Assembly: GCA_964244295.1 (NCBI GenBank)
Contig: CAXTIG010000031.1
Span: 1-64,000, forward strand
DNA: 64,000 bases
DNA from: JAJAZB01 sp964244295
GTDB lineage: Bacteria > Bacteroidota > Bacteroidia > Cytophagales > Spirosomataceae
Direction: 5' to 3'
The position numbers and the translations under genes are program-made. The notes beneath the pieces are model-generated. The model had not been told where the DNA came from, made no database searches, and saw only the letters and a program-made list of their open reading frames with translations. Position 1 is the first letter of the stretch. Each line of letters starts with the position of its first letter. Of the stretch, positions 16,413 through 24,947 are shown one piece after another.

Positions 16413-17369
16413 TTAGGAGGAGGGTTGCTGCTGAAAGACCTGACTGAGTGCCGACCAGACCGTAGTCAGGTGAACCGTGACCACGCGTTCATCGGTCTGG
16501 AAGACGATGGAGTTTGATCCGACCAAATGGCCCAACGCCTCCGCTAAGCGGGTGGATGCCGGTAAGCGCAAAGCGCCGGCCGGAGGCGTTGGTTCAACGG
16601 GCAGGTACGGCGCTAAATCCAGGAGCGAAAACGTGTGCAACTGAAGGGGGAGCCATTGATCCGCGAAAAATTGGCGCACGAAGTCGTTGGCCGGTTGCAG
16701 CAGCAATTGCTGGGGGGTGCCGATCTGTTGCAGTTGCCCGTCGTTCATCAATCCCACCCGATCGCCCAGTTCGAAGGCTTCCTGGACGTCGTGGGTCACC
16801 ATGACGATCGTTTTCTGCCGTAATTCCTCCATCTGCCGGAACTCCCGCCGAATGTGGCTCCGGGTGACGGGGTCGAGGGCACCCAGTGGCTCATCCATCA
16901 GCAAAATCGACGGTTGAGCGGCCAGGGCGCGGGCAATGCCGACGCGCTGGCGCTGGCCGCCGCTCAATTGGCTGGGGTAGGTACGCAGGCAGGTTTCGGG
17001 CAACCGAAGCAGGCTGATTAGTTCGCGAACGCGCTCCTGGATGCGCGGTTCGCTCCATTTCAGCACCCTGGGAATCAGGGCGATGTTGTCGGCAATCGTG
17101 TAGTGCGGAAACAGCCCCGTTTCCTGAATGACGTACCCGATTTCCCGGCGTAATTCGTGCAGACTCCGCTGGCCGACGTCAACGCCCTGGATCGTGATCG
17201 TTCCGGAAGTCGGCTCGATGAGCCGGTTGATCATCTTGAGCGTGGTGGTTTTGCCCGAGCCACTGGTTCCCAACAGGACCAGGGTTTCGCCTTCGTTCAC
17301 CTCGAACGAGACCTCCTCGACGACCGTACGCGTTTTGTATTTTTTGGTAAGGTTGCGAACGGTAATCAT
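16413..17369 (-). CDS. Osmoprotectant-type ABC transporter ATP-binding protein
   Basis: 318 residues. Walker A GTSGSGKTT (34-42), Q-loop in YVIQETGLFPH, signature LSGGQRQR (about 139), Walker B ILLMDEP and the switch His in MVTHD. The sequence VIQETGLFPHYTIADNIA is typical of the ProV/OpuCA quaternary-amine group. After the ATPase (about 1-240) comes a regulatory-size tail of about 75 residues in which I cannot see standard CBS repeats. The partner permease/binding protein follows 16 bp downstream, so these two form a complete importer with the receptor fused to the permease. Confidence 0.92.
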   Translation of the reverse strand: MITVRNLTKKYKTRTVVEEVSFEVNEGETLVLLGTSGSGKTTTLKMINRLIEPTSGTITIQGVDVGQRSLHELRREIGYVIQETGLFPHYTIADNIALIPRVLKWSEPRIQERVRELISLLRLPETCLRTYPSQLSGGQRQRVGIARALAAQPSILLMDEPLGALDPVTRSHIRREFRQMEELRQKTIVMVTHDVQEAFELGDRVGLMNDGQLQQIGTPQQLLLQPANDFVRQFFADQWLPLQLHTFSLLDLAPYLPVEPTPPAGALRLPASTRLAEALGHLVGSNSIVFQTDERVVTVHLTTVWSALSQVFQQQPSS

Positions 17370-17404
17370 GCGAATTCACGGGTGAAAGAGCGTGGCGGCC
17401 TGGT

Positions 17405-17965
17405 TTACTCGGTAACGGAGCGGATCACGCGGCAGGGATTCCCCACTGCAAAGACATTCGGGGGAATGTCGCGGGTAACGACGCTGCCCGCCCCGATGGT
17501 GGTGTTGTCGCCGATGGTCACGCCGGGGCAAACAACGACGTTTCCGGCCAGCCAGACATTATCGCCCACCGTGATGGGTTTGGCAATGTCAGACCCCTTG
17601 CTGATGCGATGACTGGCCGATAGCGGATGCGATGCCGCGTACAAACTGACATTAGGCCCAATCAGCGCGTTGCTGCCAATTCGGATCGGTGCGTAATCCA
17701 ATATCGTGCAGTTGAAATTAATAAATACATTATCGGCAAGGTAGATATACGTCCCGTAATCGCAATAAAAAGGGGGTTGAATGTCAAGTTCTCTCCCGAA
17801 AGAACCCAGGAGCGTGGTGAGTATTTCGGTTCGGGTTGCCTTTTCCGAATTCAGGGTCTGGTTGTACTGCGTGAACAATTCCCTCGCCCTGGAGCGCATG
17901 GCCAGGAGATCCGGGTGGTACGACCAGTACCATTCACCAGCCAGCATTTTCTCTAATTCACTCAT
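17405..17965 (-). CDS. Maltose/galactoside O-acetyltransferase-like hexapeptide protein
   Basis: 186 residues of the maa/LacA left-handed beta-helix family. The N-terminal Mac domain (KMLAGEWYWSYHPDLLAMR) is followed by hexapeptide repeats (IGSNALIGPNVSLYAA, ITVGDNVWLAGNVVVCPGVTIGDNTTIGAGSVV). The catalytic His is in AASHPLSAS. It closes with the family ending PPNVFAVGNPCRVIR. Acetyl-CoA-dependent acetylation of a sugar is expected. Only 35 bp separates it from the ABC ATPase gene, so it may be first in that operon, though no functional link is evident. Confidence 0.92.
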   Translation of the reverse strand: MSELEKMLAGEWYWSYHPDLLAMRSRARELFTQYNQTLNSEKATRTEILTTLLGSFGRELDIQPPFYCDYGTYIYLADNVFINFNCTILDYAPIRIGSNALIGPNVSLYAASHPLSASHRISKGSDIAKPITVGDNVWLAGNVVVCPGVTIGDNTTIGAGSVVTRDIPPNVFAVGNPCRVIRSVTE

Positions 17966-18015
17966 CGGTAGGGTTTAGTAAGGATGACACGGCTCATTCG
18001 GCTTGAAGTAGAGTG

Positions 18016-18079
18016 GGTAAATGGGGAATTGGGTAATTGGTTTTTCGTGAAAAAACGATTTCCTAATTCCCCATTTACC
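18016..18079. repeat. Inverted repeat, family F
   Basis: GGTAAATGGGGAATTGGG pairs with CCTAATTCCCCATTTACC (one mismatch), around an inner TTTTTCG/CGAAAAA-like stem. It lies between the SMR stop and the acetyltransferase start, and may act as terminator for the SMR gene. Confidence 0.8.
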
Positions 18080-18092
18080 ACTGCACCGCTAG

Positions 18093-18422
18093 TTAATGAC
18101 TGGTTGTCTTGGAAAGCAGGTTGATAACCAGCACCCCGGCCAGAATCAGCAGCATACCCAGGATAGCGGGCAGGTCCGGAATCTGTTTAAACCAGAACAC
18201 CCCCACCAACGCGACCAAAATAATACCGATACCCGACCACAGGGCATAGACGATGCCAACCGGCATGAAACGTAAGGTGAGGCTCAAAAAGTAAAAGGCC
18301 ACCCCGTAACCCACCACGGTGATCAGGCTGGGAAGTCCTTTCGTAAACTGAGCGGAGGCGTTCAGGGCACTGGTGGCAATCACTTCCGCCACGATGGCCA
18401 GGAGCAAATACACGTACTTCAT
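18093..18422 (-). CDS. SMR family multidrug/quaternary-ammonium efflux protein
   Basis: 109 residues, four hydrophobic helices, the usual SMR size. The essential membrane Glu is at 13 (LLLAIVAEVIATSAL, like Glu14 of EmrE). The conserved GIVYALWSGIGI segment forms helix 3. Members are proton-coupled dimers exporting cationic compounds; the Gdx (guanidinium) subtype cannot be excluded. The 195 bp upstream (18423-18617) show nothing recognisable. Confidence 0.92.
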   Translation of the reverse strand: MKYVYLLLAIVAEVIATSALNASAQFTKGLPSLITVVGYGVAFYFLSLTLRFMPVGIVYALWSGIGIILVALVGVFWFKQIPDLPAILGMLLILAGVLVINLLSKTTSH

Positions 18423-18617
18423 CGGATCGAGCGGGGGTAGACGGTTAGCTAGCGGAGTAAAGGTAAGCGTTTCCCTGGGCGTACACTACAGACTGGGTTC
18501 GACTGGGCACCTGCCCGACGGTCGGCTGAGGCTGCATGAGCGCTGGCGCTGTACCTGCCGGGATTTTTCGGCGGGAGAATCGGTCATCGAGGAGATTCTG
18601 CCGTGACGACGGCCCGC

Positions 18618-19394
18618 TTAGTTTTTGGTAAAATCCAGGTCATACACCAGATTCAACCGAAAGCCGTGGTTCAGCTCAAAAACGGGCTTGCCGGTCGCAT
18701 CGTCTACGTCGGGGTGCTGAAGAATCTGGTTGAGGTAGGCCAGTTCGAGCTTAAACGCCTTGCTGAACCGGTACCCGATTCCGCCCGAAATCCGGTTTTG
18801 GTTGAAAACGTTTTGCCCGACGTTTTTGCCAAAACCAATGAAAACTTCATCGAAAAAAATCAGGTACGGCTCTCCGTCGTCGAGCGTTTGCCCCCGCAGC
18901 GGGAGCGTGGCCTGGAGTTGATAGCGGATGCGGTTTTGGAACTCCCAACTGGCAATTTCACGGGGCGCGTCGGGGTCGAGTTCCGCCAGCCAGCGCTGTT
19001 CGAGCCGGAAGCGGTGGGAGAGGGCCAGCCGCCCGAGGCTATCTTCGAGTTGTAAATCCTGGTAAATCCGGTGTTCGGGGGTTGGCACGCCCAGGTCGGC
19101 CACGGGGTAACGGCCGTAGGGATACGTCGTGAAAAACGTGTAGCCGCCCGCCAGTTTAACCTTGTCGCTGAGGCGGTACGCCGCCCCCAGTCGGGCCAGC
19201 GATTGCTGCCAGTGTTTAAGAAAATTTACCCGCCGCCACTGGTATTCGGTGTGTAGTTCCCAGCGATTGCTGAGTTTGTGGTCGCCGTTGTACACGAACC
19301 AGCCGAGGGCATTGGTTTCGCGGAGACGAGCATCCTGGGCCGCTGCCGTGAGCAGCGAAAAGCAGAAAAGTAGACTGAGGGCTGGTTTTTTCAT
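18618..19394 (-). CDS. DUF2490 outer-membrane protein
   Basis: 258 residues with start at ATG 19394, where a signal peptide begins (MKKPALSLLFCFSLLTAAAQ). The mature protein reads LGWFVYNGDHKLSNRWELHTEYQWRR, typical of DUF2490, and has the alternating pattern of a small outer-membrane barrel, with terminal NLVYDLDFTKN. Function unknown in the family. It lies on the same strand as, and 89 bp downstream of, the dioxygenase-like gene. Confidence 0.85.
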   Translation of the reverse strand: MKKPALSLLFCFSLLTAAAQDARLRETNALGWFVYNGDHKLSNRWELHTEYQWRRVNFLKHWQQSLARLGAAYRLSDKVKLAGGYTFFTTYPYGRYPVADLGVPTPEHRIYQDLQLEDSLGRLALSHRFRLEQRWLAELDPDAPREIASWEFQNRIRYQLQATLPLRGQTLDDGEPYLIFFDEVFIGFGKNVGQNVFNQNRISGGIGYRFSKAFKLELAYLNQILQHPDVDDATGKPVFELNHGFRLNLVYDLDFTKN

Positions 19395-19483
19395 GAACTC
19401 CGCTGGCGTGTGTAGCGCCAGCGGAGGGTAAAAAGCCGTTCCAAAGCGGCGGACCGTTCCGCTCAGCGTGACCCTCGCTCTTT

Positions 19484-20299
19484 TCACCCCTCCGTTTCCT
19501 GGTACCGCCGGGCGGCTTTGTCCAGAAAATCCGCCGAGGCGGTAATTCCTTTGGCCCCCACGGATAGAATCTCCTCGTCGCCGACGATTTCCAGTGGCGT
19601 GTAAGCGGAGGGCTGTACGTCTTTGTAAGGCTTGTTCTGCACCAAATTGTAAGCCGAAATAATCGACCAGCGCGGATTTTCCGAGGTGTTTTGCCCGGAA
19701 CTGTGTAACAAGTTGCTGTGGAAGAACAGGGCATCGCCGGGCTGCAATTCGGCGTGTACGACCTCGTGCTGGCTGGAATAAGCAGCCACTTTTTCCGGGT
19801 CGGCCCCTACCTGTTCGCCCGTGTTGAGGTGTTCGATCCGGCCCATGCGGTGTGAACCAGGCAGCACTTGCAGACAGCCGTTTTCCACCGTCGAGGGTGT
19901 CAGGGCAATCATCACGCTGAGCATATCGGGGAAGAGAAACCCGTTTTTGTACCAGTAGCCGTAGTCCTGGTGCCACTCCCAGGCCCCGCCCGTGCGGGGG
20001 GCTTTCTGCATCACCTTCGAGTGGTAGTGGGCCACCGGCCCGCCGAGCAGTTGCGCCACCGCCGTCACCATCCGGCGGCTGCGCGACATGGCCCCGTACA
20101 CGTCGTCGCCGGGAGTGTACCACAGGGCGAGGCGGGTTTTAAAACCACTCGCGTCGAGCAATTCGTACGATTTTTCGGAAATTACCGTGTCGCTGGTGGA
20201 GGTGTCGAGCAGGAGCACGGCTTCTTCAGGGGAAAAAAGCGCGGGCACGACCACGTAGCCTTGCTCGTGGTAGTGTTGGAGTTGGGTTGGCGTGAGCAT
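19484..20299 (-). CDS. Phytanoyl-CoA dioxygenase (PhyH) family protein
   Basis: 271 residues with start at ATG 20299; an upstream in-frame extension would translate repeat C2 and is rejected. It has the double-stranded beta-helix of Fe(II)/2-oxoglutarate oxygenases. The iron ligands are visible as HxD in EWHQDYGYW and the distal His in ALFFHSNLLHSSGQN, with a 2-oxoglutarate-binding Arg in PRWS. Likely hydroxylates a small molecule; substrate unknown. It begins MLTPTQLQHYHEQGYVVVP, as family members do. It belongs to the sugar-processing neighbourhood, downstream of the TIM-barrel gene and separated by repeat C2. Confidence 0.88.
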   Translation of the reverse strand: MLTPTQLQHYHEQGYVVVPALFSPEEAVLLLDTSTSDTVISEKSYELLDASGFKTRLALWYTPGDDVYGAMSRSRRMVTAVAQLLGGPVAHYHSKVMQKAPRTGGAWEWHQDYGYWYKNGFLFPDMLSVMIALTPSTVENGCLQVLPGSHRMGRIEHLNTGEQVGADPEKVAAYSSQHEVVHAELQPGDALFFHSNLLHSSGQNTSENPRWSIISAYNLVQNKPYKDVQPSAYTPLEIVGDEEILSVGAKGITASADFLDKAARRYQETEG

Positions 20300-20322
20300 G
20301 GGAGATTTGAATTTGTTTTTTT

Positions 20323-20447
20323 CTGTCATCCAGAGCGCAGCGAAGGACCTCGTTGGGCTGCCGAGTAGTTGGCGGTTAACTGCCACTGGGTCACCGGCTA
20401 ATTGTCCGGCAGTCCAACGAGGTCCTTCGCTACGCTCTGGATGACAG
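20323..20447. repeat. Inverted repeat, family C, copy 2
   Basis: Arms CTGTCATCCAGAGCGCAGCG and complement with one mismatch (TAGCGAAG side). It lies between the TIM-barrel stop and the dioxygenase start. Confidence 0.9.
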
Positions 20448-20468
20448 CGGTAGAAGGAAAATGATAAC

Positions 20469-21392
20469 CTACTTCCTCTCCGAATACCGCTTTTTGTACG
20501 CATTCCACGTCGCCACCGACTTCCGCAGGTGGGTCGTTTTTTCCTGTTTGATGTTGTAGCACTGCAAGCCCACCGGCCCCTGGAAGCCGCCGTCCCAGAA
20601 GGTTTTCAGGAACGCGTAGGTGTCGTAGCGGCCTTCGCCGAGGGGTTGGATGAGCGTGTCCCAGAGCCGGGCGCGGTCGGGCGAAGGGGGCGGAAAATCG
20701 GCCCCGTTGACGCTCACAGCGAACAGGTACGGCTTGGCTTTGGCCACCCAGGTCGGGAAATTCTGCGTTGGGTTTTGCCCGGCGTAAAACTGCGTGGCCA
20801 GAAAATGCGTCAAATTAAACGTCAGCCCCACGTTGGGCCGGGCCACTTTTTCGGCCACCCGAATCGCATCGCCGACGCTTTCGAGCCAGAACCAGGTGTG
20901 AGGGTAGAGCGTCACCCGCAGCCCGTAGCGCTGGGCCAACGCCGCGATTTCGCGCACGAGGGGCACGGCCAGCGAATCGGCCTCGACCGACGAGGGCTTG
21001 TACTTCTGACTGGTGATGAACAGCCAGGGCATGGCCTCCGTCCCCTGAATGGTGCGGAAGGTTTCTTCCAGACGGCGGTCATAGGGATTTTTAGCGTCGT
21101 CGAGGTTGACCTGCACGTAGATCATGTAGATTTTCAGGTGGTTGGCTTTAGCCGCCCGGTAAAATTCGGGGAACTTGTCGAGCCGGTTTTTTTCCACTCC
21201 GTCGAAACCCATCTTCGCCGCTAGGGCCACCTGCGCTTCGGGGGTTTTGTGAGCGGACGTGTCGCTGAGGCCGTTGTTGAAGACGAAAAACGGGCTGCGG
21301 ACTTCGTTTTTCTGAGCGATAGCTTGCTGATGACCCAGCGAAAAGCTGAGAATCAACCAACCAACCATCCGAAGCAAATTTCTCTTTTTCAT
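20469..21392 (-). CDS. Exported sugar phosphate isomerase/epimerase (xylose-isomerase-like TIM barrel)
   Basis: 307 residues with start at ATG 21392, giving a signal peptide (MKKRNLLRMVGWLILSFSLG, cut near AIAQ); an in-frame ATG at 21416 is an alternative. It is an AP-endonuclease-2/xylose isomerase-like TIM barrel: MGFDGVEK, a WLFITSQKY strand and the metal/substrate region VTLYPHTWFW, with NVGLTFNLTHFL and SVNGADFP. Glu/His metal ligands look partly altered from the canonical set, so activity is uncertain. Clusters with a second TIM barrel, an oxidoreductase and a DUF1080 protein. Confidence 0.85.
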   Translation of the reverse strand: MKKRNLLRMVGWLILSFSLGHQQAIAQKNEVRSPFFVFNNGLSDTSAHKTPEAQVALAAKMGFDGVEKNRLDKFPEFYRAAKANHLKIYMIYVQVNLDDAKNPYDRRLEETFRTIQGTEAMPWLFITSQKYKPSSVEADSLAVPLVREIAALAQRYGLRVTLYPHTWFWLESVGDAIRVAEKVARPNVGLTFNLTHFLATQFYAGQNPTQNFPTWVAKAKPYLFAVSVNGADFPPPSPDRARLWDTLIQPLGEGRYDTYAFLKTFWDGGFQGPVGLQCYNIKQEKTTHLRKSVATWNAYKKRYSERK

Positions 21393-21459
21393 CTTTTGCG
21401 GAGTTGGATTCTGCATTTACCTGGGTGGACTTGATTCTGGCGAGGTTGTCATACGGGCC

Positions 21460-21562
21460 TGTCATCCCGACGAAGGAGGGCTCTCGTCGGCCTGCCAAGT
21501 CCCCTTGCCGATAGTCGAGTGTTTGGTATCCAAACGAGATCCCTCCTACGTCGGGATGACAA
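21460..21562. repeat. Inverted repeat, family A, copy 2
   Basis: Arms GTCATCCCGACGAAGGAGGG and complement (one mismatch, CCTACG). Its loop shares GATAGTCGAGTGTTTGGTA-like sequence with copy 1, so the element is more than its arms. It lies upstream of the exported TIM-barrel gene. Confidence 0.9.
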
Positions 21563-21595
21563 ACCCACTTTTTAAAAGCATAGCCAACTTCATTA

Positions 21596-22510
21596 TTACC
21601 ACCCAAAGCGGGTTTTCACGTAGTCCCGGCTCAATTTCCAGACCTCGTGCAGCGGTTTTTGGGGAACGTACTTCGCCGGAAACGCCAGTTCGATGGCCGC
21701 GCTGCCCTTAAAATTTGCCGCTTTCAATGCCTTCGCAATCGCCGGAAAATCGGTGACGCCCTGCCCCAGGTATTCCGTCCAGGTGCCGTCGGCGTACTGA
21801 TCCCGCAGGTGCAGGTACGTGATCTGTTTTCCGTAGGTTTCGATGAAAGAAACCGGATCCACACCGCCGCGAATCAGCCAGTTCAAATCGGGGCCTAAGG
21901 GGAAATCGGGGATTCGGGCCAGCGTGCCTTTCAAATCGTGCAGGCCGTTTTCTACTTCGTAGGTGTGGTTGTGGAGGTTGGGCGCGACGTTATTTTCTTT
22001 ACAAATCGCCCGAATTTTCTTCAACATCTCGGCTTGCGCATCCAGTTCGGCTTCGGTTTTCAGCCGTTTGGCGTTGCCGACGGAAAGGCCGAGCGTTTTC
22101 CCGTTCAACTGACTCAATCGTTGGATCACGACGGTCACGTCCTTCAGGATGTCGGGGTGCTTTTCGGCGTTCCACAAATCGGCCCCGTAGGAACAGCCGG
22201 TGATGGGCAGGTTGTGTTTTTTTGAAAGCGTTCCGATTCGCTCCACGGCGTCGTCGTGCCGCAGGTTGACGGCCATCAATTCGACACCGTCGATGCCCGT
22301 TTTTTCTAAATCGGCGAAGGCTTTTCCCAACTCCGGTGTCGCGTCCCAGTTGGGTGGAAAGGCGCTGGCGTAAACCCACAAATGGGCGCTGACTTTTACG
22401 TTGGTTGGTGCAACCCGTTCGGCGAAACTGCGGCTTCCCGTCAGCATCAAACCAGCCAACGCGGCGCTCGATTTTTCGAGAAAACTTCGGCGGGATGAAT
22501 GCGTGATCAT
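21596..22510 (-). CDS. Tat-exported sugar phosphate isomerase/epimerase
   Basis: 304 residues. The N-terminus has a twin-arginine signal (SSRRSFLEKSSAALAGLML). The TIM barrel shows the family metal ligands: Glu in GIDGVELMAV, NLHNHTYEVENGL, a strand Asp/Asn in LGPDLNWL, YLHLRDQYADG and the last Glu in AAIELAF. Likely isomerase, epimerase or lyase on a sugar or cyclitol. The Tat leader places it outside the cytoplasm, together with the downstream genes that also carry export signals. Confidence 0.9.
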   Translation of the reverse strand: MITHSSRRSFLEKSSAALAGLMLTGSRSFAERVAPTNVKVSAHLWVYASAFPPNWDATPELGKAFADLEKTGIDGVELMAVNLRHDDAVERIGTLSKKHNLPITGCSYGADLWNAEKHPDILKDVTVVIQRLSQLNGKTLGLSVGNAKRLKTEAELDAQAEMLKKIRAICKENNVAPNLHNHTYEVENGLHDLKGTLARIPDFPLGPDLNWLIRGGVDPVSFIETYGKQITYLHLRDQYADGTWTEYLGQGVTDFPAIAKALKAANFKGSAAIELAFPAKYVPQKPLHEVWKLSRDYVKTRFGW

Positions 22511-22556
22511 GCCTGAGTAGGTTTTGCCGGCTTTGGTTTTTTAGAAACAGAAATAC

Positions 22557-23921
22557 CTACACATTCCACGGATTCCGGGCAATCGGCGCCGCCAGCAAGG
22601 CGTTGGCCGAGTTGTTGCCCACGAACAATTCCTTCTCCGGGTTCCAGGTCAGTTTTTCTTCCAACTGGCAGGCAATCAGGCCGATTTGTGAAATCGAGAT
22701 GTTCCGGTGCCCGATTTCGATGGGGGTGATGGTGGGTTTGTTCTGCTTGATGCTGGTGATAAAATCGCCCTTGTCCGAAAGCAGCGTCGAGAAATCGAGT
22801 TCGCCTTTTTCGGGCTTGAGCGTCACCAGGGCCGGGTTGCTGGCCGTCGTGGTGCCGTTGTAGCCTTCCACCAAAACCCAGCCTTCCGAGCCGGTGTATT
22901 TGATGCTTGGTTTGCTGGTGGGCGTTTGCTGGCAGGTCAGTTCGACCCCGTTGGCGTAGCGATACGTGACCTCAAAATTGATCATCGAATTCCACAGGCT
23001 TTTGGGAAATTCTCCCTTGCCGATTACCTCGACCGGCCCCGACTGTTCGGTATTGTTGGCCCACTGCGCCATGTCGAAATAGTGCGCCCCCCAGTTGGCA
23101 ATCATGCCCTGGGCGTAGGTGCTGATGCGCATCCAATTGGGGCGGCTTTTCAAATCGAAGGGCGTGTGGACGCGCTTGTCGGTGTAAGGCACGTAGGGGG
23201 CCGGCCCTAACCACATCTCGTAGTTCAATTCCTTTGGCACGGGCATATCCGTTTGAATCGGGACGGGGGTGGGGTCGGAGGGGAAAACGATGTCGATGCG
23301 TTGGAGTTTTCCGATGCGCCCGTTCCGAACCAACTCGACGGCGTGGTTGTGAATGCGCATCGAGCGAAACTCACTGTCGCTCCGGTTGATGATTCCGGCT
23401 TTTTTAATCGACTCCACCAATTCCCGCCCCTGCTGGACGCTCAAACTCAGCGGTTTTTCACAACTGAGGTGCTTTTTCGCCTTCGCCGCCAGGATGCCCA
23501 TCGGCACGTGCCAGTGGTCGGGCGTGGAAATCATCACCGCGTCGATGTCCTTGCGGTTGAGGAGTTCCCGAAAATCGAGGTGCGTGGAACAGCCTTTAAA
23601 ACGGCCCGTCGGCGACTGTTTGGCGTAGCGCTCATCGACCAGTTTCCGGGCTTGTTCCATCCGCCACGAATCCACGTCGCACACGGCCACCACCTGCGCA
23701 TCGGGCAGGTCGAGCAAGCCGGGCACGTTGGGGATATTCGCCCCCTGAAGATTCTGCCCGAACCCCTGCCGCCCGGTGCCAATCATGCCGACCGTAATCC
23801 GGTCGGAGGGAGCCGGTACGCCGGCGCGTTTGTTTCCAAACACCGAGGCGGGTACAATCGTGGGAATGCCGAGGCTGACGCCCGCGAGGGTGGTTTTTTC
23901 CAAAAAAGCTCTGCGGTTCAT
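22557..23921 (-). CDS. Tat-exported Gfo/Idh/MocA family oxidoreductase
   Basis: 454 residues. Tat signal NRRAFLEKTTLAGVSLG at residues 2-18. Rossmann motif GMIGTGRQGFG (about 46), then the conserved CEKPLS (about 154) that contributes the catalytic Lys. A Tat signal fits NAD(P) proteins that fold with cofactor before export. Such exported oxidoreductases (glucose-fructose oxidoreductase type) oxidise or epimerise sugars using tightly bound NAD(P). It lies 46 bp upstream of the Tat TIM barrel and 4 bp past the DUF1080 stop, so the three form an operon. Confidence 0.93.
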   Translation of the reverse strand: MNRRAFLEKTTLAGVSLGIPTIVPASVFGNKRAGVPAPSDRITVGMIGTGRQGFGQNLQGANIPNVPGLLDLPDAQVVAVCDVDSWRMEQARKLVDERYAKQSPTGRFKGCSTHLDFRELLNRKDIDAVMISTPDHWHVPMGILAAKAKKHLSCEKPLSLSVQQGRELVESIKKAGIINRSDSEFRSMRIHNHAVELVRNGRIGKLQRIDIVFPSDPTPVPIQTDMPVPKELNYEMWLGPAPYVPYTDKRVHTPFDLKSRPNWMRISTYAQGMIANWGAHYFDMAQWANNTEQSGPVEVIGKGEFPKSLWNSMINFEVTYRYANGVELTCQQTPTSKPSIKYTGSEGWVLVEGYNGTTTASNPALVTLKPEKGELDFSTLLSDKGDFITSIKQNKPTITPIEIGHRNISISQIGLIACQLEEKLTWNPEKELFVGNNSANALLAAPIARNPWNV

Positions 23922-23925
23922 GGGC

Positions 23926-24687
23926 TTAGAGGAGTTTGATTTTTAAGTTCCGAAACGCCACGTTGTGGCCGTGATCCTGTAACAAAAGATGCCCTTCGGG
24001 AATGGTGGCAAACCCGGCGTAGTCCTTGAATTTGCTGTCGGCCACGCCCTGCCGGAAGGCGTCGGAGGCGCGGTCGGTTTCGAGCACTTTCGTGCCGTCG
24101 AGCCAGTGTTCGATGCGGGGGCCGCTGACGACGATTTTCGAGCGGTGCCACTCGTTGAGGCGTACATCGGGTTTTTGGGCGGGCAGCACGTCGTAAATCG
24201 AGGCGGTTTTCAGGTCGGCGGGCAGGTGCTGCTTGTTGTAGATGTAATCGGCGTCGTCGATGAGCTGGTACTCGTAGCCCGTTTGCGAACCCTGCGGTTT
24301 GGGTTGGCGCTCTTCGACAAAATACTTCACGCCGCTGTTGCCGCCCTTGCCGAGTTTCCAGTCGAAGACCAACTCGAAATTCCGGTATTTGCTGAGCGTC
24401 ACGATGTCGCCCGCGTCGCCGGCTTCGGCTCCGGCGCTGTGGTGGCCGCGCAGTTCGCCCTCCTCCACCTTCCAACCCCGCGTCGGGAACGTTTCGGCGT
24501 ATGCCCCCCGCCAACCGCTGGTGGTTTTGCCGTCGAAGAGCAGTTGCCAGCCCGCCTTGCGCTCGGCCGCCGTGAGCGAGTTAGCGGTTTGGCCCTGGCC
24601 GGTCAGCGTCAGGAAAAAGGCGAATGTGGTCGCTACGGACTTTAGTCCGTAGGCTGACCGAAGGAACAGGGCGAGGCGTTGGGGCAT
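23926..24687 (-). CDS. DUF1080 (3-keto-disaccharide hydrolase-like) protein
   Basis: 253 residues, signal peptide about 1-34 (TFAFFLTLTGQGQT). The DUF1080 beta-jelly-roll opens with GWQLLFDGKTTSGWRG and shows FELVFDWKLGKGGNSGVKYFV, YEYQLIDDADY and a closing beta strand HNVAFRNLKIKLL, all family hallmarks. Family members act on 3-keto glycosides made by Gfo/Idh/MocA enzymes. First gene of the operon that continues with the oxidoreductase and TIM barrel. Substrate unknown. Confidence 0.92.
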   Translation of the reverse strand: MPQRLALFLRSAYGLKSVATTFAFFLTLTGQGQTANSLTAAERKAGWQLLFDGKTTSGWRGAYAETFPTRGWKVEEGELRGHHSAGAEAGDAGDIVTLSKYRNFELVFDWKLGKGGNSGVKYFVEERQPKPQGSQTGYEYQLIDDADYIYNKQHLPADLKTASIYDVLPAQKPDVRLNEWHRSKIVVSGPRIEHWLDGTKVLETDRASDAFRQGVADSKFKDYAGFATIPEGHLLLQDHGHNVAFRNLKIKLL

Positions 24688-24709
24688 GGGGAAAGGGTCG
24701 GTTTTTCAG

Positions 24710-24815
24710 AAGGTGTCACGCTGATGGTCACGCTGAGCGGAGTCGAAGCGCGGCGGCGTGGCGACGGTGACGTAGCGCTTCGACTCCGCTCAGCGTGACA
24801 ATCAGCGTGACACCT
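24710..24815. repeat. Inverted repeat, family B, copy 4 (extended arms)
   Basis: AAGGTGTCACGCTGA...GTCACGCTGAGCGGAGTCG with the complementary half at 24774-24815. It lies between the DUF1080 start and the AraC regulator. Confidence 0.88.
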
Positions 24816-24868
24816 TCGATTCCAATTTTTTCGACACCCCAAAATTCCGCCCTCCCTCGGCATTTTTT

Positions 24869-24913
24869 TACGAATCAATTTGCAAAAAGTGTCGTAAAAT
24901 TTGCCAATTCGTA
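24869..24913. promoter_or_regulatory. Candidate operator between DUF1080 operon and AraC regulator
   Basis: The direct repeat AATTTGC at 24877 and 24898 is spaced by 21 bp (two helical turns), the arrangement AraC proteins often bind. It is framed by TACGAAT (24869) and ATTCGTA (24907). The AraC start is 34 bp away. Confidence 0.4.
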
Positions 24914-24947
24914 GCGGAAGATCCTTTTTCCGGCAAATTCAGCCCCC

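Noticed and set aside
19395..20123. Long N-terminal extension of the DUF2490 ORF
   Set aside because: Overlaps the dioxygenase gene in another frame; the signal peptide at 19394 gives the natural start.
20300..20503. N-terminal extension of the dioxygenase ORF
   Set aside because: The extra residues are the translation of inverted repeat C2 (RCHPERSEGP...SFAALWMTE), a common artefact.
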